Assembly (NCBI GenBank): GCA_945928645.1
Contig: CAMENR010000009.1
Coordinates: 1-42,351 of the forward strand
DNA: 42,351 bases
Source of the DNA: an uncultured Clostridia bacterium
Lineage (GTDB): Bacteria; Bacillota; Clostridia; Christensenellales; UBA1242
Direction of reading: 5' to 3'
Shown here: positions 24,798 to 33,726 of the stretch, piece by piece
Layout: each line of letters begins with the position of its first letter
How positions within the stretch are numbered: the first letter of the stretch is position 1
The notes under the pieces: model-generated
Databases searched by the model: none
The model's input: only the letters and a program-made list of their open reading frames with translations
What the model was told of the DNA's origin: nothing
Position numbers and translations under genes: made by a program

Positions 24798-25517
24798 ATG
24801 GATAAAGCAGTTTCGGGGCTTGTATTGAAAGCCATTGACTATAAAGAGAATGATAAATTACTAACTATCTTAACTTTGGATATGGGCAAGATTTTAGTTG
24901 TCGCAAGGGGGGTAAAGAAATCTACCAGCAAATTAAAAGCCTATAGCCAAAGTTTTTGTTTTGGACAGTTTGAACTGTCCCAAGGCAAAGGTGGGTGGGT
25001 TCTTGTGGGGGTAAACCCTGTTGATAACTTTTTTGAGTTGCTGGCGGATTTTGATAAATACAAGCAAGCGTGCGCCGTTCTTGAGATTTGTGATAAGATT
25101 TGTGTGGAAAATCAGTCTTATCCAAAGTTGCTACTAGAGGCGCTAAAAATTATAAAACAAATCAATTACTCTGCCATAAATCCAAAACTTTTGCTATGCA
25201 AGTTTATGTTTAATGTCCTAAATTACGAAGGATTTGGCATAGATGCAAAACATTGTTCTTGTTGTAGAAGTCCCTTTATGAACGAGGTGTATTTGAGCGT
25301 TTCAACAGGGGAGTTGTTGTGCCACGCATGTAAAACGGAAGATTGTGAAATGCTGGACGGGGGAGTGTTTTCTGCACTCAAAATTATTTCTTCTGTGGAA
25401 GATGAAAAATTGTCCACAGTAAAATTGCCCACTTCAGTTGTAGAGAGAATGTTTGTTTTCCTATACAGAAATCTTTCTAATAAATTTGAAATTCGGCTAG
25501 GTTCAGTCGAGTTATAA
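24798..25517 (+). CDS. recO: DNA repair protein RecO
   Basis: 239 residues. The N-terminal OB fold (SGLVLKAIDYKENDKLLTILTLDMGKILVVARGVKK) is followed by a helical part and the zinc site CSCCRSPF...CHACK. RecO loads RecA onto SSB-coated single strands with RecR. Its position after era matches the Firmicutes order era-yqzL-recO. The length is normal. Confidence 0.95.
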   Translation: MDKAVSGLVLKAIDYKENDKLLTILTLDMGKILVVARGVKKSTSKLKAYSQSFCFGQFELSQGKGGWVLVGVNPVDNFFELLADFDKYKQACAVLEICDKICVENQSYPKLLLEALKIIKQINYSAINPKLLLCKFMFNVLNYEGFGIDAKHCSCCRSPFMNEVYLSVSTGELLCHACKTEDCEMLDGGVFSALKIISSVEDEKLSTVKLPTSVVERMFVFLYRNLSNKFEIRLGSVEL

Positions 25518-25654
25518 AAACTTTTGACCTTTTGGCTAATTATGCTTGTCTATAATTTACAGACTTGCATAATTTTTTTATGTATATTTTTAATACAATA
25601 TTTGTCAATAATAACTAAAAAAATATAAAAAGATTTTTTTTACCTGCAAAACTG

Positions 25655-25683
25655 TTGACAATTTTCGAGGAAATATATAAAAT
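25655..25683 (+). promoter_or_regulatory. consensus sigma-A promoter for ppdK
   Basis: Perfect TTGACA, a 17-bp spacer and TAAAAT. The -35 box coincides with the start of the longest ppdK ORF, so that upstream start cannot be the translated one. Confidence 0.78.
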
Positions 25684-25714
25684 CAACCTTGTGAATTTTA
25701 TAAGGAGAAATTAT

Positions 25715-28348
25715 ATGGCAAAAAAATACGTTTATCTATTTAGCGAAGGCAACTCCAAAATGCGTGAAATTTTGGGCGGAAAGGGAGCAAACCTTGCGGA
25801 AATGACTAATCTGGGGCTTCCTGTCCCACAGGGATTTACTATTTCCACAGAGGCTTGCACACAATATTACGAAGATGGTCGTCAAATAAATGACGAAATC
25901 CAACAACAAATTATGGAATATATTGCCAAAATGGAAAAGATTACGGGCAAAAAATTTGGCGACAAGGAAAATCCACTATTGGTGTCTGTTAGAAGTGGCG
26001 CAAGAGCAAGCATGCCTGGTATGATGGATACTATCCTAAACCTTGGTCTTAATGAGGAAGTTGTAGAAGTTTTGTCCAAAAAATCTGGCAATCCACGTTG
26101 GGCTTGGGACTGCTACAGAAGGTTTATCCAAATGTATAGCGATGTCGTTATGGAAGTCGGCAAAAAATATTTTGAAGAACTTATCGACAAGATGAAGAGT
26201 GAAAAGGGTGTCAAACTAGACACAGAACTTACTGCAGAAGACTTGGCAGAACTCGCTCATCAATTTAAGGAAGAATATAAGGCAAAGATAGGTCAAGACT
26301 TCCCAAGCGATCCAAAGGAACAACTTATGGGAGCAATAAAGGCTGTGTTCAGGTCATGGGACAACCCAAGAGCCAACTATTACAGAATGCAAAATGACAT
26401 TCCATACAGTTGGGGAACAGCAGTTAATGTTCAGATGATGGCATTTGGGAATATGGGCGAAACCAGTGGAACAGGTGTTGCATTTACTCGTAACCCAGCA
26501 ACAGGCGAAAAGAAACTTATGGGCGAATTCTTGATGAATGCACAAGGTGAAGACGTTGTTGCAGGGGTAAGAACACCAATGCCTATTGCAAAGATGGCAG
26601 AAATTATGCCAGAAGTGTATGAACAATTCCAACAAATTTGCAAAACTCTTGAAGAACATTACAAAGATATGCAAGATATGGAATTTACTATTGAAGACAA
26701 GAAATTGTATATGCTTCAAACAAGAAATGGCAAGAGAACAGCTCGTGCTGCACTAAAGATTGCTTGCGATCTTGTTGACGAGGGAATGATAACCGAACAA
26801 GAAGCACTTATGCAAATTGACCCAAAGAGTCTAGATAGTCTTCTTCATCCTCAATTTGATCCAAAAGCATTGAAAGACGCAAAACCAGTGGCTCAAGCTT
26901 TGGCTGCATCTCCAGGTGCTGGTTGTGGTGCTATTGTGTTTACTGCAGAAGATGCAGTGGCTCATGGCAAAAACAAAGAAAAGGTGGTACTTGTCCGTCT
27001 TGAAACATCCCCAGAAGACATCGAGGGTATGCACTATGCACAAGGGGTTCTCACTGTTCGTGGAGGTATGACCTCTCACGCAGCAGTTGTTGCAAGAGGT
27101 ATGGGAACTTGCTGTGTATCTGGCTGTGGCGAAATAGAAATGGATGAAAAGAACAAGTGCTTTACTTTGGCAGGCAGAGTTTATCACGAAGGGGATATTA
27201 TATCTATTGATGGTTCAACAGGAAAGATTTATGGAGAAGAAATCAAAACTGTGCCAGCAAACACCAATGATGGAGATTTTGGCAGAATTATGGCATGGGC
27301 TGACAAATACAAGGCTCTCCAAATAAGAACCAATGCCGACACTCCAAAAGATGCAAAACAAGCCAAACTATTTGGCGCTCAGGGCATAGGCCTTTGCAGA
27401 ACAGAGCATATGTTCTTTGAACCAGATAGAATTTCTGCAATAAGAGAAATGATTTGTGCCGACACTGTGGAACAACGTGAAAAAGCACTTGAAAAACTAG
27501 AACCAATGCAACAAGGGGATTTTGAACAGTTGTATGAAGCATTGGAAGGGCTTCCAGTAAATATTCGTTATCTTGATCCACCTCTACACGAATTTGTGCC
27601 TACAGAAGAAGCAGATATAGCACTTCTTGCAAAATCACAAGGCAAAACTGTGGAGCAAGTTAAGCAAATTATCGCTTCATTGCACGAGTTCAACCCAATG
27701 ATGGGGCATCGTGGTTGCAGACTTGCAGTTACTTATCCAGAAATCGCTGTTATGCAAACCACAGCAGTTATCAAGGCAGCATTGAATGTAAACAAAAAGC
27801 ATAACTGGAACATTGTGCCAGAAATTATGATCCCTCTTGTTGGGGAAGTAAAAGAGTTGGCTTATGTTAAGAAAATAGTTTGCGAAACAGCAGACAAATT
27901 GATTGCAGAAGCAAAATCTAATATGAAATACAAAGTGGGCACAATGATAGAAATCCCACGTGCAGCACTTTTGGCAGACAAGATTGCTCAAGAGGCAGAA
28001 TTCTTCTCATTTGGAACAAACGACCTAACTCAAATGACATTTGGATTTAGCCGTGATGATGCTGGCAAATTCTTGGGTTCTTACTACGAAAAGAAGATTT
28101 ATGAATTTGACCCATTTGCTCGTCTTGACCAAGAAGGTGTTGGTAAGTTGGTTGAAATGGCTTCCAAACTTGGCAGACAAACTCGTCCAGAACTTCATCT
28201 TGGAATATGTGGTGAACATGGTGGCGACCCAAGTTCTATTGACTTCTGCCATAGAGTTGGACTTAACTATGTTTCTTGCTCTCCATATCGTGTTCCTATT
28301 GCACGACTTGCAGCAGCACAAGCCAACATCAGAAATCCAAGGAAATAA
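25715..28348 (+). CDS. ppdK: pyruvate, phosphate dikinase
   Basis: 877 residues from ATG 25715, preceded by ATAAGGAGA. The N-terminal ATP-grasp domain has GGKGANLAEM and SVRSGARASMPGMMDT. The central swivelling domain has the phosphorylated His in GGMTSHAAVVARGMG. The C-terminal TIM-barrel PEP/pyruvate domain has FGTNDLTQMTFGFSRDD and the catalytic Cys in CGEHGGDP. It interconverts PEP, AMP and PPi with pyruvate, ATP and Pi, and in anaerobic Clostridia supports PPi-linked glycolysis. It is a single-gene unit with its own promoter. Confidence 0.98.
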   Translation: MAKKYVYLFSEGNSKMREILGGKGANLAEMTNLGLPVPQGFTISTEACTQYYEDGRQINDEIQQQIMEYIAKMEKITGKKFGDKENPLLVSVRSGARASMPGMMDTILNLGLNEEVVEVLSKKSGNPRWAWDCYRRFIQMYSDVVMEVGKKYFEELIDKMKSEKGVKLDTELTAEDLAELAHQFKEEYKAKIGQDFPSDPKEQLMGAIKAVFRSWDNPRANYYRMQNDIPYSWGTAVNVQMMAFGNMGETSGTGVAFTRNPATGEKKLMGEFLMNAQGEDVVAGVRTPMPIAKMAEIMPEVYEQFQQICKTLEEHYKDMQDMEFTIEDKKLYMLQTRNGKRTARAALKIACDLVDEGMITEQEALMQIDPKSLDSLLHPQFDPKALKDAKPVAQALAASPGAGCGAIVFTAEDAVAHGKNKEKVVLVRLETSPEDIEGMHYAQGVLTVRGGMTSHAAVVARGMGTCCVSGCGEIEMDEKNKCFTLAGRVYHEGDIISIDGSTGKIYGEEIKTVPANTNDGDFGRIMAWADKYKALQIRTNADTPKDAKQAKLFGAQGIGLCRTEHMFFEPDRISAIREMICADTVEQREKALEKLEPMQQGDFEQLYEALEGLPVNIRYLDPPLHEFVPTEEADIALLAKSQGKTVEQVKQIIASLHEFNPMMGHRGCRLAVTYPEIAVMQTTAVIKAALNVNKKHNWNIVPEIMIPLVGEVKELAYVKKIVCETADKLIAEAKSNMKYKVGTMIEIPRAALLADKIAQEAEFFSFGTNDLTQMTFGFSRDDAGKFLGSYYEKKIYEFDPFARLDQEGVGKLVEMASKLGRQTRPELHLGICGEHGGDPSSIDFCHRVGLNYVSCSPYRVPIARLAAAQANIRNPRK

Positions 28349-28516
28349 TGCCATTGGCACAAAATCTTGTATTTTAACTACCAAAAAGGGTGGTTCTATA
28401 TATCAAAAATTCTGTATTCTTTGCAAACCTAAAAATAATAAGCATATTTATTGTATGTTGAGTTACTAGGCTGGGCAAAAATAAATATGTTTATTATATT
28501 GCAATTATTTTTATAC

Positions 28517-28555
28517 AAACAAAGAGTGTCAGCAATCTGGCACTTTTTGTTTGTG
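28517..28555. terminator. long hairpin terminator
   Basis: AGTGTCAG and CTGGCACT pair (one G-U) around CAAT, extended outward by CAAACAAA and TTTGTTTG, with a T-run in the right flank. It probably ends ppdK transcripts. Confidence 0.75.
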
Positions 28556-28703
28556 TGGATAATAATTTGATATTGTTTTATAAGGCGTATTTTTGATTTT
28601 TTTACAAGCAAATATTTGTGTATATCATCTTATTATTAAAAATTTTCAACTTTTAGTGATATTTTTGAGAAAAAAATGTTTTTCAATAAATTTTCAAAAA
28701 AAA

Positions 28704-28719
28704 ATACAATATATTGTGT
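28704..28719. promoter_or_regulatory. NrdR-box-like palindrome 1
   Basis: The core CAATATATTG followed by TGT fits the NrdR consensus acaCwAtATaTwGtgt at nearly all positions. It lies just upstream of the nrdD -35 box. Confidence 0.75.
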
Positions 28720-28727
28720 ATTTTTAT

Positions 28728-28757
28728 TTGACAAGACCACAATATGTATTGTAGAAT
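28728..28757 (+). promoter_or_regulatory. sigma-A promoter for nrdD-nrdG-dut
   Basis: Perfect TTGACA, an 18-bp spacer and TAGAAT, with the predicted start about 28 bp before the nrdD ATG. The spacer contains the second palindrome, so a bound repressor would block RNA polymerase. Confidence 0.72.
28739..28752. promoter_or_regulatory. NrdR-box-like palindrome 2
   Basis: Arms ACAATA and TATTGT flank TG; palindrome 1 has the same arms with no central bases. The centres of the two boxes are about 34 bp apart, close to three helical turns. NrdR sites usually occur as such a pair. Confidence 0.6.
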
Positions 28758-28791
28758 GGTTTTCGGAAAACAAATATTGGAGGCAAAAAAA

Positions 28792-30915
28792 ATGCAAGTA
28801 ATCAAAAGAAATGGAAGTATAGTCGATTTTGACCCAACCAAGATAAAGGTTGCGATTGAAAAGGCAAATGCAGAGGTTAATGAAAAAGAGAAGGCAAAGA
28901 AAAGCGAGATAAAGGAGATTATCTCTTATATAGAAAATCTTGACAAGAAAAGAATCCTTGTTGAAGATATTCAAGACATCGTTGAAGAAAAACTTATGGA
29001 ATATGGGCATTATCTCCTTGCAAAAAGTTATATCATTTATAGATATAACCGTGCTTTGATAAGAAAGTCTAATACAACAGATGAAACAATCCTAACTCTT
29101 ATCAAAAACACCAACAAGGAAGTTATGGAAGAAAATTCCAACAAGAACGCCATGGCTGCCAGCACTCAAAGAGATTTGATTGCAGGTGAAGTGTCTAGAG
29201 ATTTGACCAGGAGATTGTTGCTTCCAGAAGACATATCCAAAGCCCATGATGAAGGCATTTTGCACTTCCACGATTCTGATTATTTCATTCAACCAATATT
29301 TAACTGCTGTCTTATCAACCTTGGAGATATGCTAGACAATGGCACTGTAATGAATGGCAAAATGATAGAATCTCCAAAGAGTTTTCAGGTGGCTTGCACC
29401 GTTACAACACAAATCATTGCCGCTGTGGCTTGCTCACAATATGGTGGCCAGTCGGTTGATGTAAAACATCTTGGCAAATATTTGCGCAGGAGTAAGGAAA
29501 AGTTTGAACGTAATATTAAGGCTACCGCACCAGAACTATCGCAAGAGGAAGTGGACAAACTGGTAGCAGAGAGATTGAAAGATGAGTTGGCTTCTGGTGT
29601 TCAGACAATTCAATATCAAATAAATACTTTGTTCACAACCAATGGACAGTCGCCATTTGTTACTCTATTTATGCACTTGGACGAAAATGATCCATATATT
29701 GAAGAAAATGCTATGATTATTGAAGAAATAATTAGGCAAAGATATCAGGGCATTAAGAATGAAAAAGGTGTTTATATCACCCCAGCATTCCCAAAACTTG
29801 TTTATGTTTTGGACGAATGTAATTGCCTAAAGGGTGGAAAATATGACTACATCACAAAACTTGCTATCAAATGCTCTGCAAAGAGATTGTATCCTGACTA
29901 TATTTCAGCAAAGAAAATGCGTGAAAACTACGAGGGCAATGTGTTTAGCCCTATGGGTTGCAGAAGCTTTTTGGCACCTTGGAAAGACGAAAACGGGAAG
30001 TATAAATTTGAAGGAAGATTCAATCAAGGTGTTGTTAGCATAAATATTCCACAAGTTGCTATTATTGCAGACGGAGATGAAGAAAAGTTTTGGAAACTAT
30101 TTGACGAAAGACTGGAACTTTGCTTCAAAGCCCTAATGTGCAGACACGAAGCGCTAAAAGGTGTTAAGTCTGATGTTTCTCCAATCCATTGGCAATATGG
30201 TGCAATCGCAAGACTAGAAAAAGGGGAAACAATAGACAAACTGCTATATGGCGGTTACTCCTCTATATCACTTGGTTATATTGGTTTGTATGAAGCGACA
30301 AAACTGATGAAAGGTGTTTCTCACACTGACCCTGTTGGCGAAGAATTTGCAATGAGAGTTATGAATTATATGAAGCAAAAAACAGTGGAATGGAAGAAGA
30401 AAACAAACATTGGATTTGCACTTTATGGAACACCAGCAGAATCACTGTGCTATCGTTTTGCAAGGATTGACAAGCAAAAATTTGGAACAATCCCAGACGT
30501 AACAGATAAGGGGTATTATACCAACTCCTATCACGTTGACGTTAGGGAAAAAATCAATGCCTTTGATAAGTTTAAGTTTGAAGCCAAATTCCAACCAATA
30601 TCTTCTGGTGGATGTATCTCTTATGTGGAAATTCCAAACCTCACAAACAACCTAAAAGCAGTGGAAGAAGTTGTAAGATTTATTTATGACAACATTCAAT
30701 ATGCAGAGTTTAACACAAAGAGTGACTATTGCCATGTGTGTGGATATGATGGGGAAATAATCATCAATGACAACAACGAATGGGAATGTCCACAATGCCA
30801 CAACAAAGACCAACGCAAGATGAATGTTACAAGAAGAACATGTGGCTATCTGGGAGAAAACTTCTGGAATGTTGGAAAAACAAAAGAAATAAAAGCAAGA
30901 GTTCTGCATTTGTAA
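28792..30915 (+). CDS. nrdD: anaerobic ribonucleoside-triphosphate reductase, class III
   Basis: 707 residues from ATG 28792 (TTGGAGG upstream). Residues 1-90 are an ATP-cone allosteric domain (QVIKRNGSIVDFDPTKIKVAIEKAN). The glycyl-radical catalytic barrel follows. Near the C-terminus are the zinc cysteines (CHVCG, CPQC) and the glycyl-radical loop RTCGYLGENFWNVG. It makes dNTPs from NTPs without oxygen, activated by NrdG encoded next. The upstream 16 residues of the longest ORF overlap the promoter and are excluded. Confidence 0.97.
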   Translation: MQVIKRNGSIVDFDPTKIKVAIEKANAEVNEKEKAKKSEIKEIISYIENLDKKRILVEDIQDIVEEKLMEYGHYLLAKSYIIYRYNRALIRKSNTTDETILTLIKNTNKEVMEENSNKNAMAASTQRDLIAGEVSRDLTRRLLLPEDISKAHDEGILHFHDSDYFIQPIFNCCLINLGDMLDNGTVMNGKMIESPKSFQVACTVTTQIIAAVACSQYGGQSVDVKHLGKYLRRSKEKFERNIKATAPELSQEEVDKLVAERLKDELASGVQTIQYQINTLFTTNGQSPFVTLFMHLDENDPYIEENAMIIEEIIRQRYQGIKNEKGVYITPAFPKLVYVLDECNCLKGGKYDYITKLAIKCSAKRLYPDYISAKKMRENYEGNVFSPMGCRSFLAPWKDENGKYKFEGRFNQGVVSINIPQVAIIADGDEEKFWKLFDERLELCFKALMCRHEALKGVKSDVSPIHWQYGAIARLEKGETIDKLLYGGYSSISLGYIGLYEATKLMKGVSHTDPVGEEFAMRVMNYMKQKTVEWKKKTNIGFALYGTPAESLCYRFARIDKQKFGTIPDVTDKGYYTNSYHVDVREKINAFDKFKFEAKFQPISSGGCISYVEIPNLTNNLKAVEEVVRFIYDNIQYAEFNTKSDYCHVCGYDGEIIINDNNEWECPQCHNKDQRKMNVTRRTCGYLGENFWNVGKTKEIKARVLHL

Positions 30916-30993
30916 AATTATTGTGTGAAAATGATAAAAATGTGGGAAAGTCTTCTCAATTTTTATCATTTTTGCTGTTATGGAGGAAGCAAA

Positions 30994-31545
30994 ATGAATT
31001 ATGCTGATGTAAAAGATATTGATAGCGCCAATGGGGTAGGGGTTCGTGTTAGCCTTTTTGTAAGTGGTTGCACACACCATTGCAAAAATTGTTTTAATCA
31101 GGAAACATGGGATTTTGGTTACGGGAAAAAATATACAAAAGAAGTTCAAGACCACATAATTGAGGCTTGTGGAAAGCCATTTATAAAAGGATTATCTCTT
31201 TTGGGGGGAGAACCTTTTGAAAAGGCAAACCAAAAAGATGTTTGCGAACTTATTTTGAGGTTCAAAAAAACATATCCAGACAAAGATATCTGGTGTTATT
31301 CTGGCTATCTATTTGACAAAGATATGGTAGAAGGTAGCAAAATTTGGACGGAATACACAAAAACTATGCTAGAAAATATTGACTTCTTGGTTGATGGCGA
31401 ATTTGTTGATGAATTGAAAAATTTGCGTCTTAAATTTAGAGGTTCTGCCAATCAAAGAATTATTGACGTCCAAAAATCTCTAAAAACTGGCAAAACGGAA
31501 GTTATACCAGATGAGCAAGTAGATAAGGTTTGTGGAGGTTGGTAA
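30994..31545 (+). CDS. nrdG: anaerobic ribonucleotide reductase-activating protein (radical SAM)
   Basis: 183 residues from ATG 30994, preceded by ATGGAGGAAG. It carries the radical-SAM CX3CX2C motif (SGCTHHCKNC) and the LSLLGGEPFE SAM-binding strand. It binds a [4Fe-4S] cluster and generates the glycyl radical on NrdD. The last ~45 residues (LKNLRLKFRGSANQRIIDVQKSL) are typical. The first 23 residues of the ORF-track version are untranslated. Confidence 0.96.
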   Translation: MNYADVKDIDSANGVGVRVSLFVSGCTHHCKNCFNQETWDFGYGKKYTKEVQDHIIEACGKPFIKGLSLLGGEPFEKANQKDVCELILRFKKTYPDKDIWCYSGYLFDKDMVEGSKIWTEYTKTMLENIDFLVDGEFVDELKNLRLKFRGSANQRIIDVQKSLKTGKTEVIPDEQVDKVCGGW

Positions 31546-31547
31546 AA

Positions 31548-31994
31548 GTGAAAAGTGAAAAAGTAAAAATAAAAAAATTGTTTGACAATGCAATTGTTCC
31601 AACCTATGGAACGGAACACTCTGCTGGAGCAGATTTGTATGCTTATTTGGATAGGGCAGAAGAAATAAAACCTGGAGAAACAAAATTTATTTCAACAGGG
31701 GTTTGTATGGAAATCCCTGAAGGATTGGTGGGCTTGGTTTATGCAAGAAGTGGGTTGGCTTGCAAGCAAGGATTAGCTCCTGCCAACAAGGTTGGAGTGA
31801 TTGACTCTGATTATCGTGGGGAAGTGAAGGTGGTTTTGCACAATCATTCCAACGAAACAAGGATTGTGGAAAACGGGCAGAGAATTGCTCAAATAGTTTT
31901 TGCACCTTATGTATTTGGAGAGTTTGAAGTGGTTGACCAACTTCAAGACACTGTTCGTGGTCAGGGTGGTTTTGGTTCAACTGGGAAAAATTAA
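31548..31994 (+). CDS. dut: dUTP diphosphatase (trimeric dUTPase)
   Basis: 148 residues with all five motifs: AGADLYA, ARSGLA, GVIDSDYRGEV, GQRIAQIVF and RGQGGFGSTG. It hydrolyses dUTP to dUMP and PPi, keeping uracil out of DNA and feeding dTMP synthesis. The start is chosen as GTG 31548, two bases after the nrdG stop and 10 bases after GGAGG; the longer TTG start lacks a ribosome site. It completes a dNTP-supply operon with nrdD and nrdG. Confidence 0.95.
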   Translation: MKSEKVKIKKLFDNAIVPTYGTEHSAGADLYAYLDRAEEIKPGETKFISTGVCMEIPEGLVGLVYARSGLACKQGLAPANKVGVIDSDYRGEVKVVLHNHSNETRIVENGQRIAQIVFAPYVFGEFEVVDQLQDTVRGQGGFGSTGKN

Positions 31995-32032
31995 AAATTG
32001 TTAATGATTACAACTTTTTGAAAGTTAAAAAC

Positions 32033-32072
32033 AAAGGGAACTATACTATTAAATTGTATAGTTCTCTTTTTT
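32033..32072 (+). terminator. rho-independent terminator after dut
   Basis: GGGAACTATAC pairs with GTATAGTTCTC around a nine-base loop, followed by T6. It ends the nrdD-nrdG-dut operon. Confidence 0.9.
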
Positions 32073-32080
32073 ATGCTTTT

Positions 32081-32300
32081 ACTTATTTCAAAAAAAACAC
32101 AAGCAAGCACATCTTACTTATCCCCAAAAAACACAAGCAAGCACATTATACTTATTCCAAAACACATAAGAGAATACATTCTACTTATCCCCAAAAACAT
32201 AAGATAATACATTCTACTTATCCCCAAAAACATAAGATAATACATCCTACTTATCCCAAGAATATAAGCAAACACATTCTACTTATTTCAAAAACTAAAA
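32081..32300. repeat. 33-bp tandem repeat array (about 6.5 units) between convergent genes
   Basis: ACTTAT recurs at 32081, 32116, 32150, 32183, 32216, 32249 and 32281, i.e. at intervals of 35, 34, 33, 33, 33 and 32 bp. The units in between (ACTTATCCCCAAAAACATAA...) are most alike in the middle. The units contain ATAAG..CTTAT dyads; the one near 32166-32188 is an almost perfect hairpin. There are no unique spacers, so it is not a CRISPR. The plus-frame ORF across it is a by-product of the 11-codon period. Confidence 0.85.
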
Positions 32301-32342
32301 GAAAAGGATGTGTTTTGTAGTTTTAATATAAGGTTACAAAAG

Positions 32343-33500
32343 TTACGATTTTTGCAGAGAGTTTTTGGTCAGTTCTCTTAATGCTTTTGCTAAGATATTT
32401 ATATCTCTGTGATTATTCTTAAAATCTACCCCCACTCGAACAAGTCCAGATTGCATTGTCCCTAGCATTTTGTGTGTAAGTGGAGCACAGTGAAGCCCAC
32501 CCCTTGTGGCAATATGATATTGTTCGTTTAGATAATCAGCAACCTCTATAGAGTCAAAGCCCTCAACCAAAAAGGATATTACTCCATATGTGTTTTGAGG
32601 GTGTGAATAGATTTTTACTCCTTCTATTTCACTTAATTTCTTTATGGTATATTGTGTTAGTTTTGCTATTTTTTTTGTAAAACTATCAAAATGTTTTTCT
32701 ATATAACTTACTCCTGCATCTAGGCTGGCAATAAGAGGGGAGGACAAGGTTCCACTCTCGTAACATTCTGGCGGAAGGGTAGGTTGCATCAAGTTCTCAC
32801 TTTCTGTTCCTGTTCCACCAAAAATTATAGGCAATGGGTAGGAGTCGCAATTTATGCACAATGCACCAATGCCTTGTGGAGTGTGTAACCCTTTATGACC
32901 TGAAAAAGCAAGATAGTTGATGTGCAGTTTCTTCATATTTATCCTAATGTGCCCAACCCCTTGAGCGTTGTCTAGTAGGAAAATTACCCCTTTTTTGTGG
33001 CATAATGATGCCACATCTTCATAATTGTTTTTGTTGCCAGTTACATTGGATATCGCTGTAAGGCACACAAGAAAGGTGTTTGGTCTAATTGCATTGGATA
33101 TGTCGCTAGCAGTTATAAACTTGTTATTTTTTGGGCTAACGACGGTTAGAGATATTTCGCCCAAACTCTGCAAATGATGAAGTGGTCGCAAAACGGAATT
33201 ATGTTCCAAACAACTGCACACGACATGTTTGCCTTTATTTTTGGCACAAAGACCAAGGATAGCAATATTTAATGCCTCTGTGGCATTTTTGGTAAATATT
33301 ACATTTTCTGGTTCTATTTCTCCAAACATTTTTGCTATGGATTCTCTTGTTTGCCATATTTTTTGGGCGTTTTTTAGGGCGAGATTATGTCCCCCTCTGC
33401 CAGAGTTTGCACTGAGCGATAGATATTTCAAAAAAGCACGCTTTACACACCTTGGTTTGTAGTGGCTGGTTGCCGGGGTGTCAAGATATATTGTTTTCAT
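32343..33500 (-). CDS. cysteine desulfurase-family class V aminotransferase (TIGR01977-like)
   Basis: 385 residues from the internal ATG at 33500, preceded on the minus strand by GTAGAGGATTTAAT; the 13 upstream ORF residues are excluded. PLP-binding Lys is in AFSGHKGLHTPQGIG, with the upstream LLDNAQGVGHI aspartate. The C-terminal RGGLHCAPLTHKMLGT carries the reactive Cys that takes sulfur (or selenium) from cysteine (or selenocysteine). This matches the NifS/SufS-related family TIGR01977, often found with DUF3343 proteins. The gene is divergent from a DUF3343 gene, suggesting sulfur or selenium transfer rather than housekeeping IscS/SufS. Partners beyond that are not seen. Confidence 0.85.
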   Translation of the reverse strand: MKTIYLDTPATSHYKPRCVKRAFLKYLSLSANSGRGGHNLALKNAQKIWQTRESIAKMFGEIEPENVIFTKNATEALNIAILGLCAKNKGKHVVCSCLEHNSVLRPLHHLQSLGEISLTVVSPKNNKFITASDISNAIRPNTFLVCLTAISNVTGNKNNYEDVASLCHKKGVIFLLDNAQGVGHIRINMKKLHINYLAFSGHKGLHTPQGIGALCINCDSYPLPIIFGGTGTESENLMQPTLPPECYESGTLSSPLIASLDAGVSYIEKHFDSFTKKIAKLTQYTIKKLSEIEGVKIYSHPQNTYGVISFLVEGFDSIEVADYLNEQYHIATRGGLHCAPLTHKMLGTMQSGLVRVGVDFKNNHRDINILAKALRELTKNSLQKS

Positions 33501-33602
33501 ATTAAATCCTCTACTCATTTTATGTTTTATCTCTTTCAAGATGTGTTTTGATATAAAAATAGCAATTTATAAACATAATCAAGAAAAAGTTAATATAGTG
33601 AT

Positions 33603-33632
33603 TTGAGGGGCTATGAGTGCCTTGTGTATAAA
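33603..33632 (+). promoter_or_regulatory. possible promoter for the DUF3343 gene
   Basis: TTGAGG, an 18-bp spacer and TATAAA. Weak -35 similarity, in the divergent intergenic space of the aminotransferase and DUF3343 genes. Confidence 0.4.
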
Positions 33633-33726
33633 AAGGCTGTCTTTATCAAAAAAAACACAGAGCAATCAACAATTCCAAAAGATTTGTAATAAGCCGACTT
33701 AACAATCAAAAAGAGAGGGAAGGAAA

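Larger units (their letters stand above)
28349..28791. other. intergenic region between ppdK and nrdD
   Basis: No gene is supported in about 440 bp. It contains a weak hairpin (28378-28392), a long hairpin terminator (28517-28555), very AT-rich DNA, and the nrdD promoter with its two palindromes. Confidence 0.65.

Noticed and set aside
25655-25714. Upstream 20-residue extension of ppdK
   Set aside because: The extension starts on the -35 box of a consensus promoter and has no ribosome site; ATG 25715 has one and matches the family start.
26354-26719. Minus-strand ORFs opposite ppdK and other long genes
   Set aside because: They lie wholly opposite conserved genes, have Cys/His/Phe-rich shadow composition, and lack ribosome sites.
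32081-32300. CRISPR array
   Set aside because: Units follow each other without unique spacers, and no cas genes are present.
32018-32320. 100-residue ORF across the tandem repeats
   Set aside because: It begins at a TTG without a ribosome site, runs through the dut terminator, and stays open only because the repeat period is a multiple of three.
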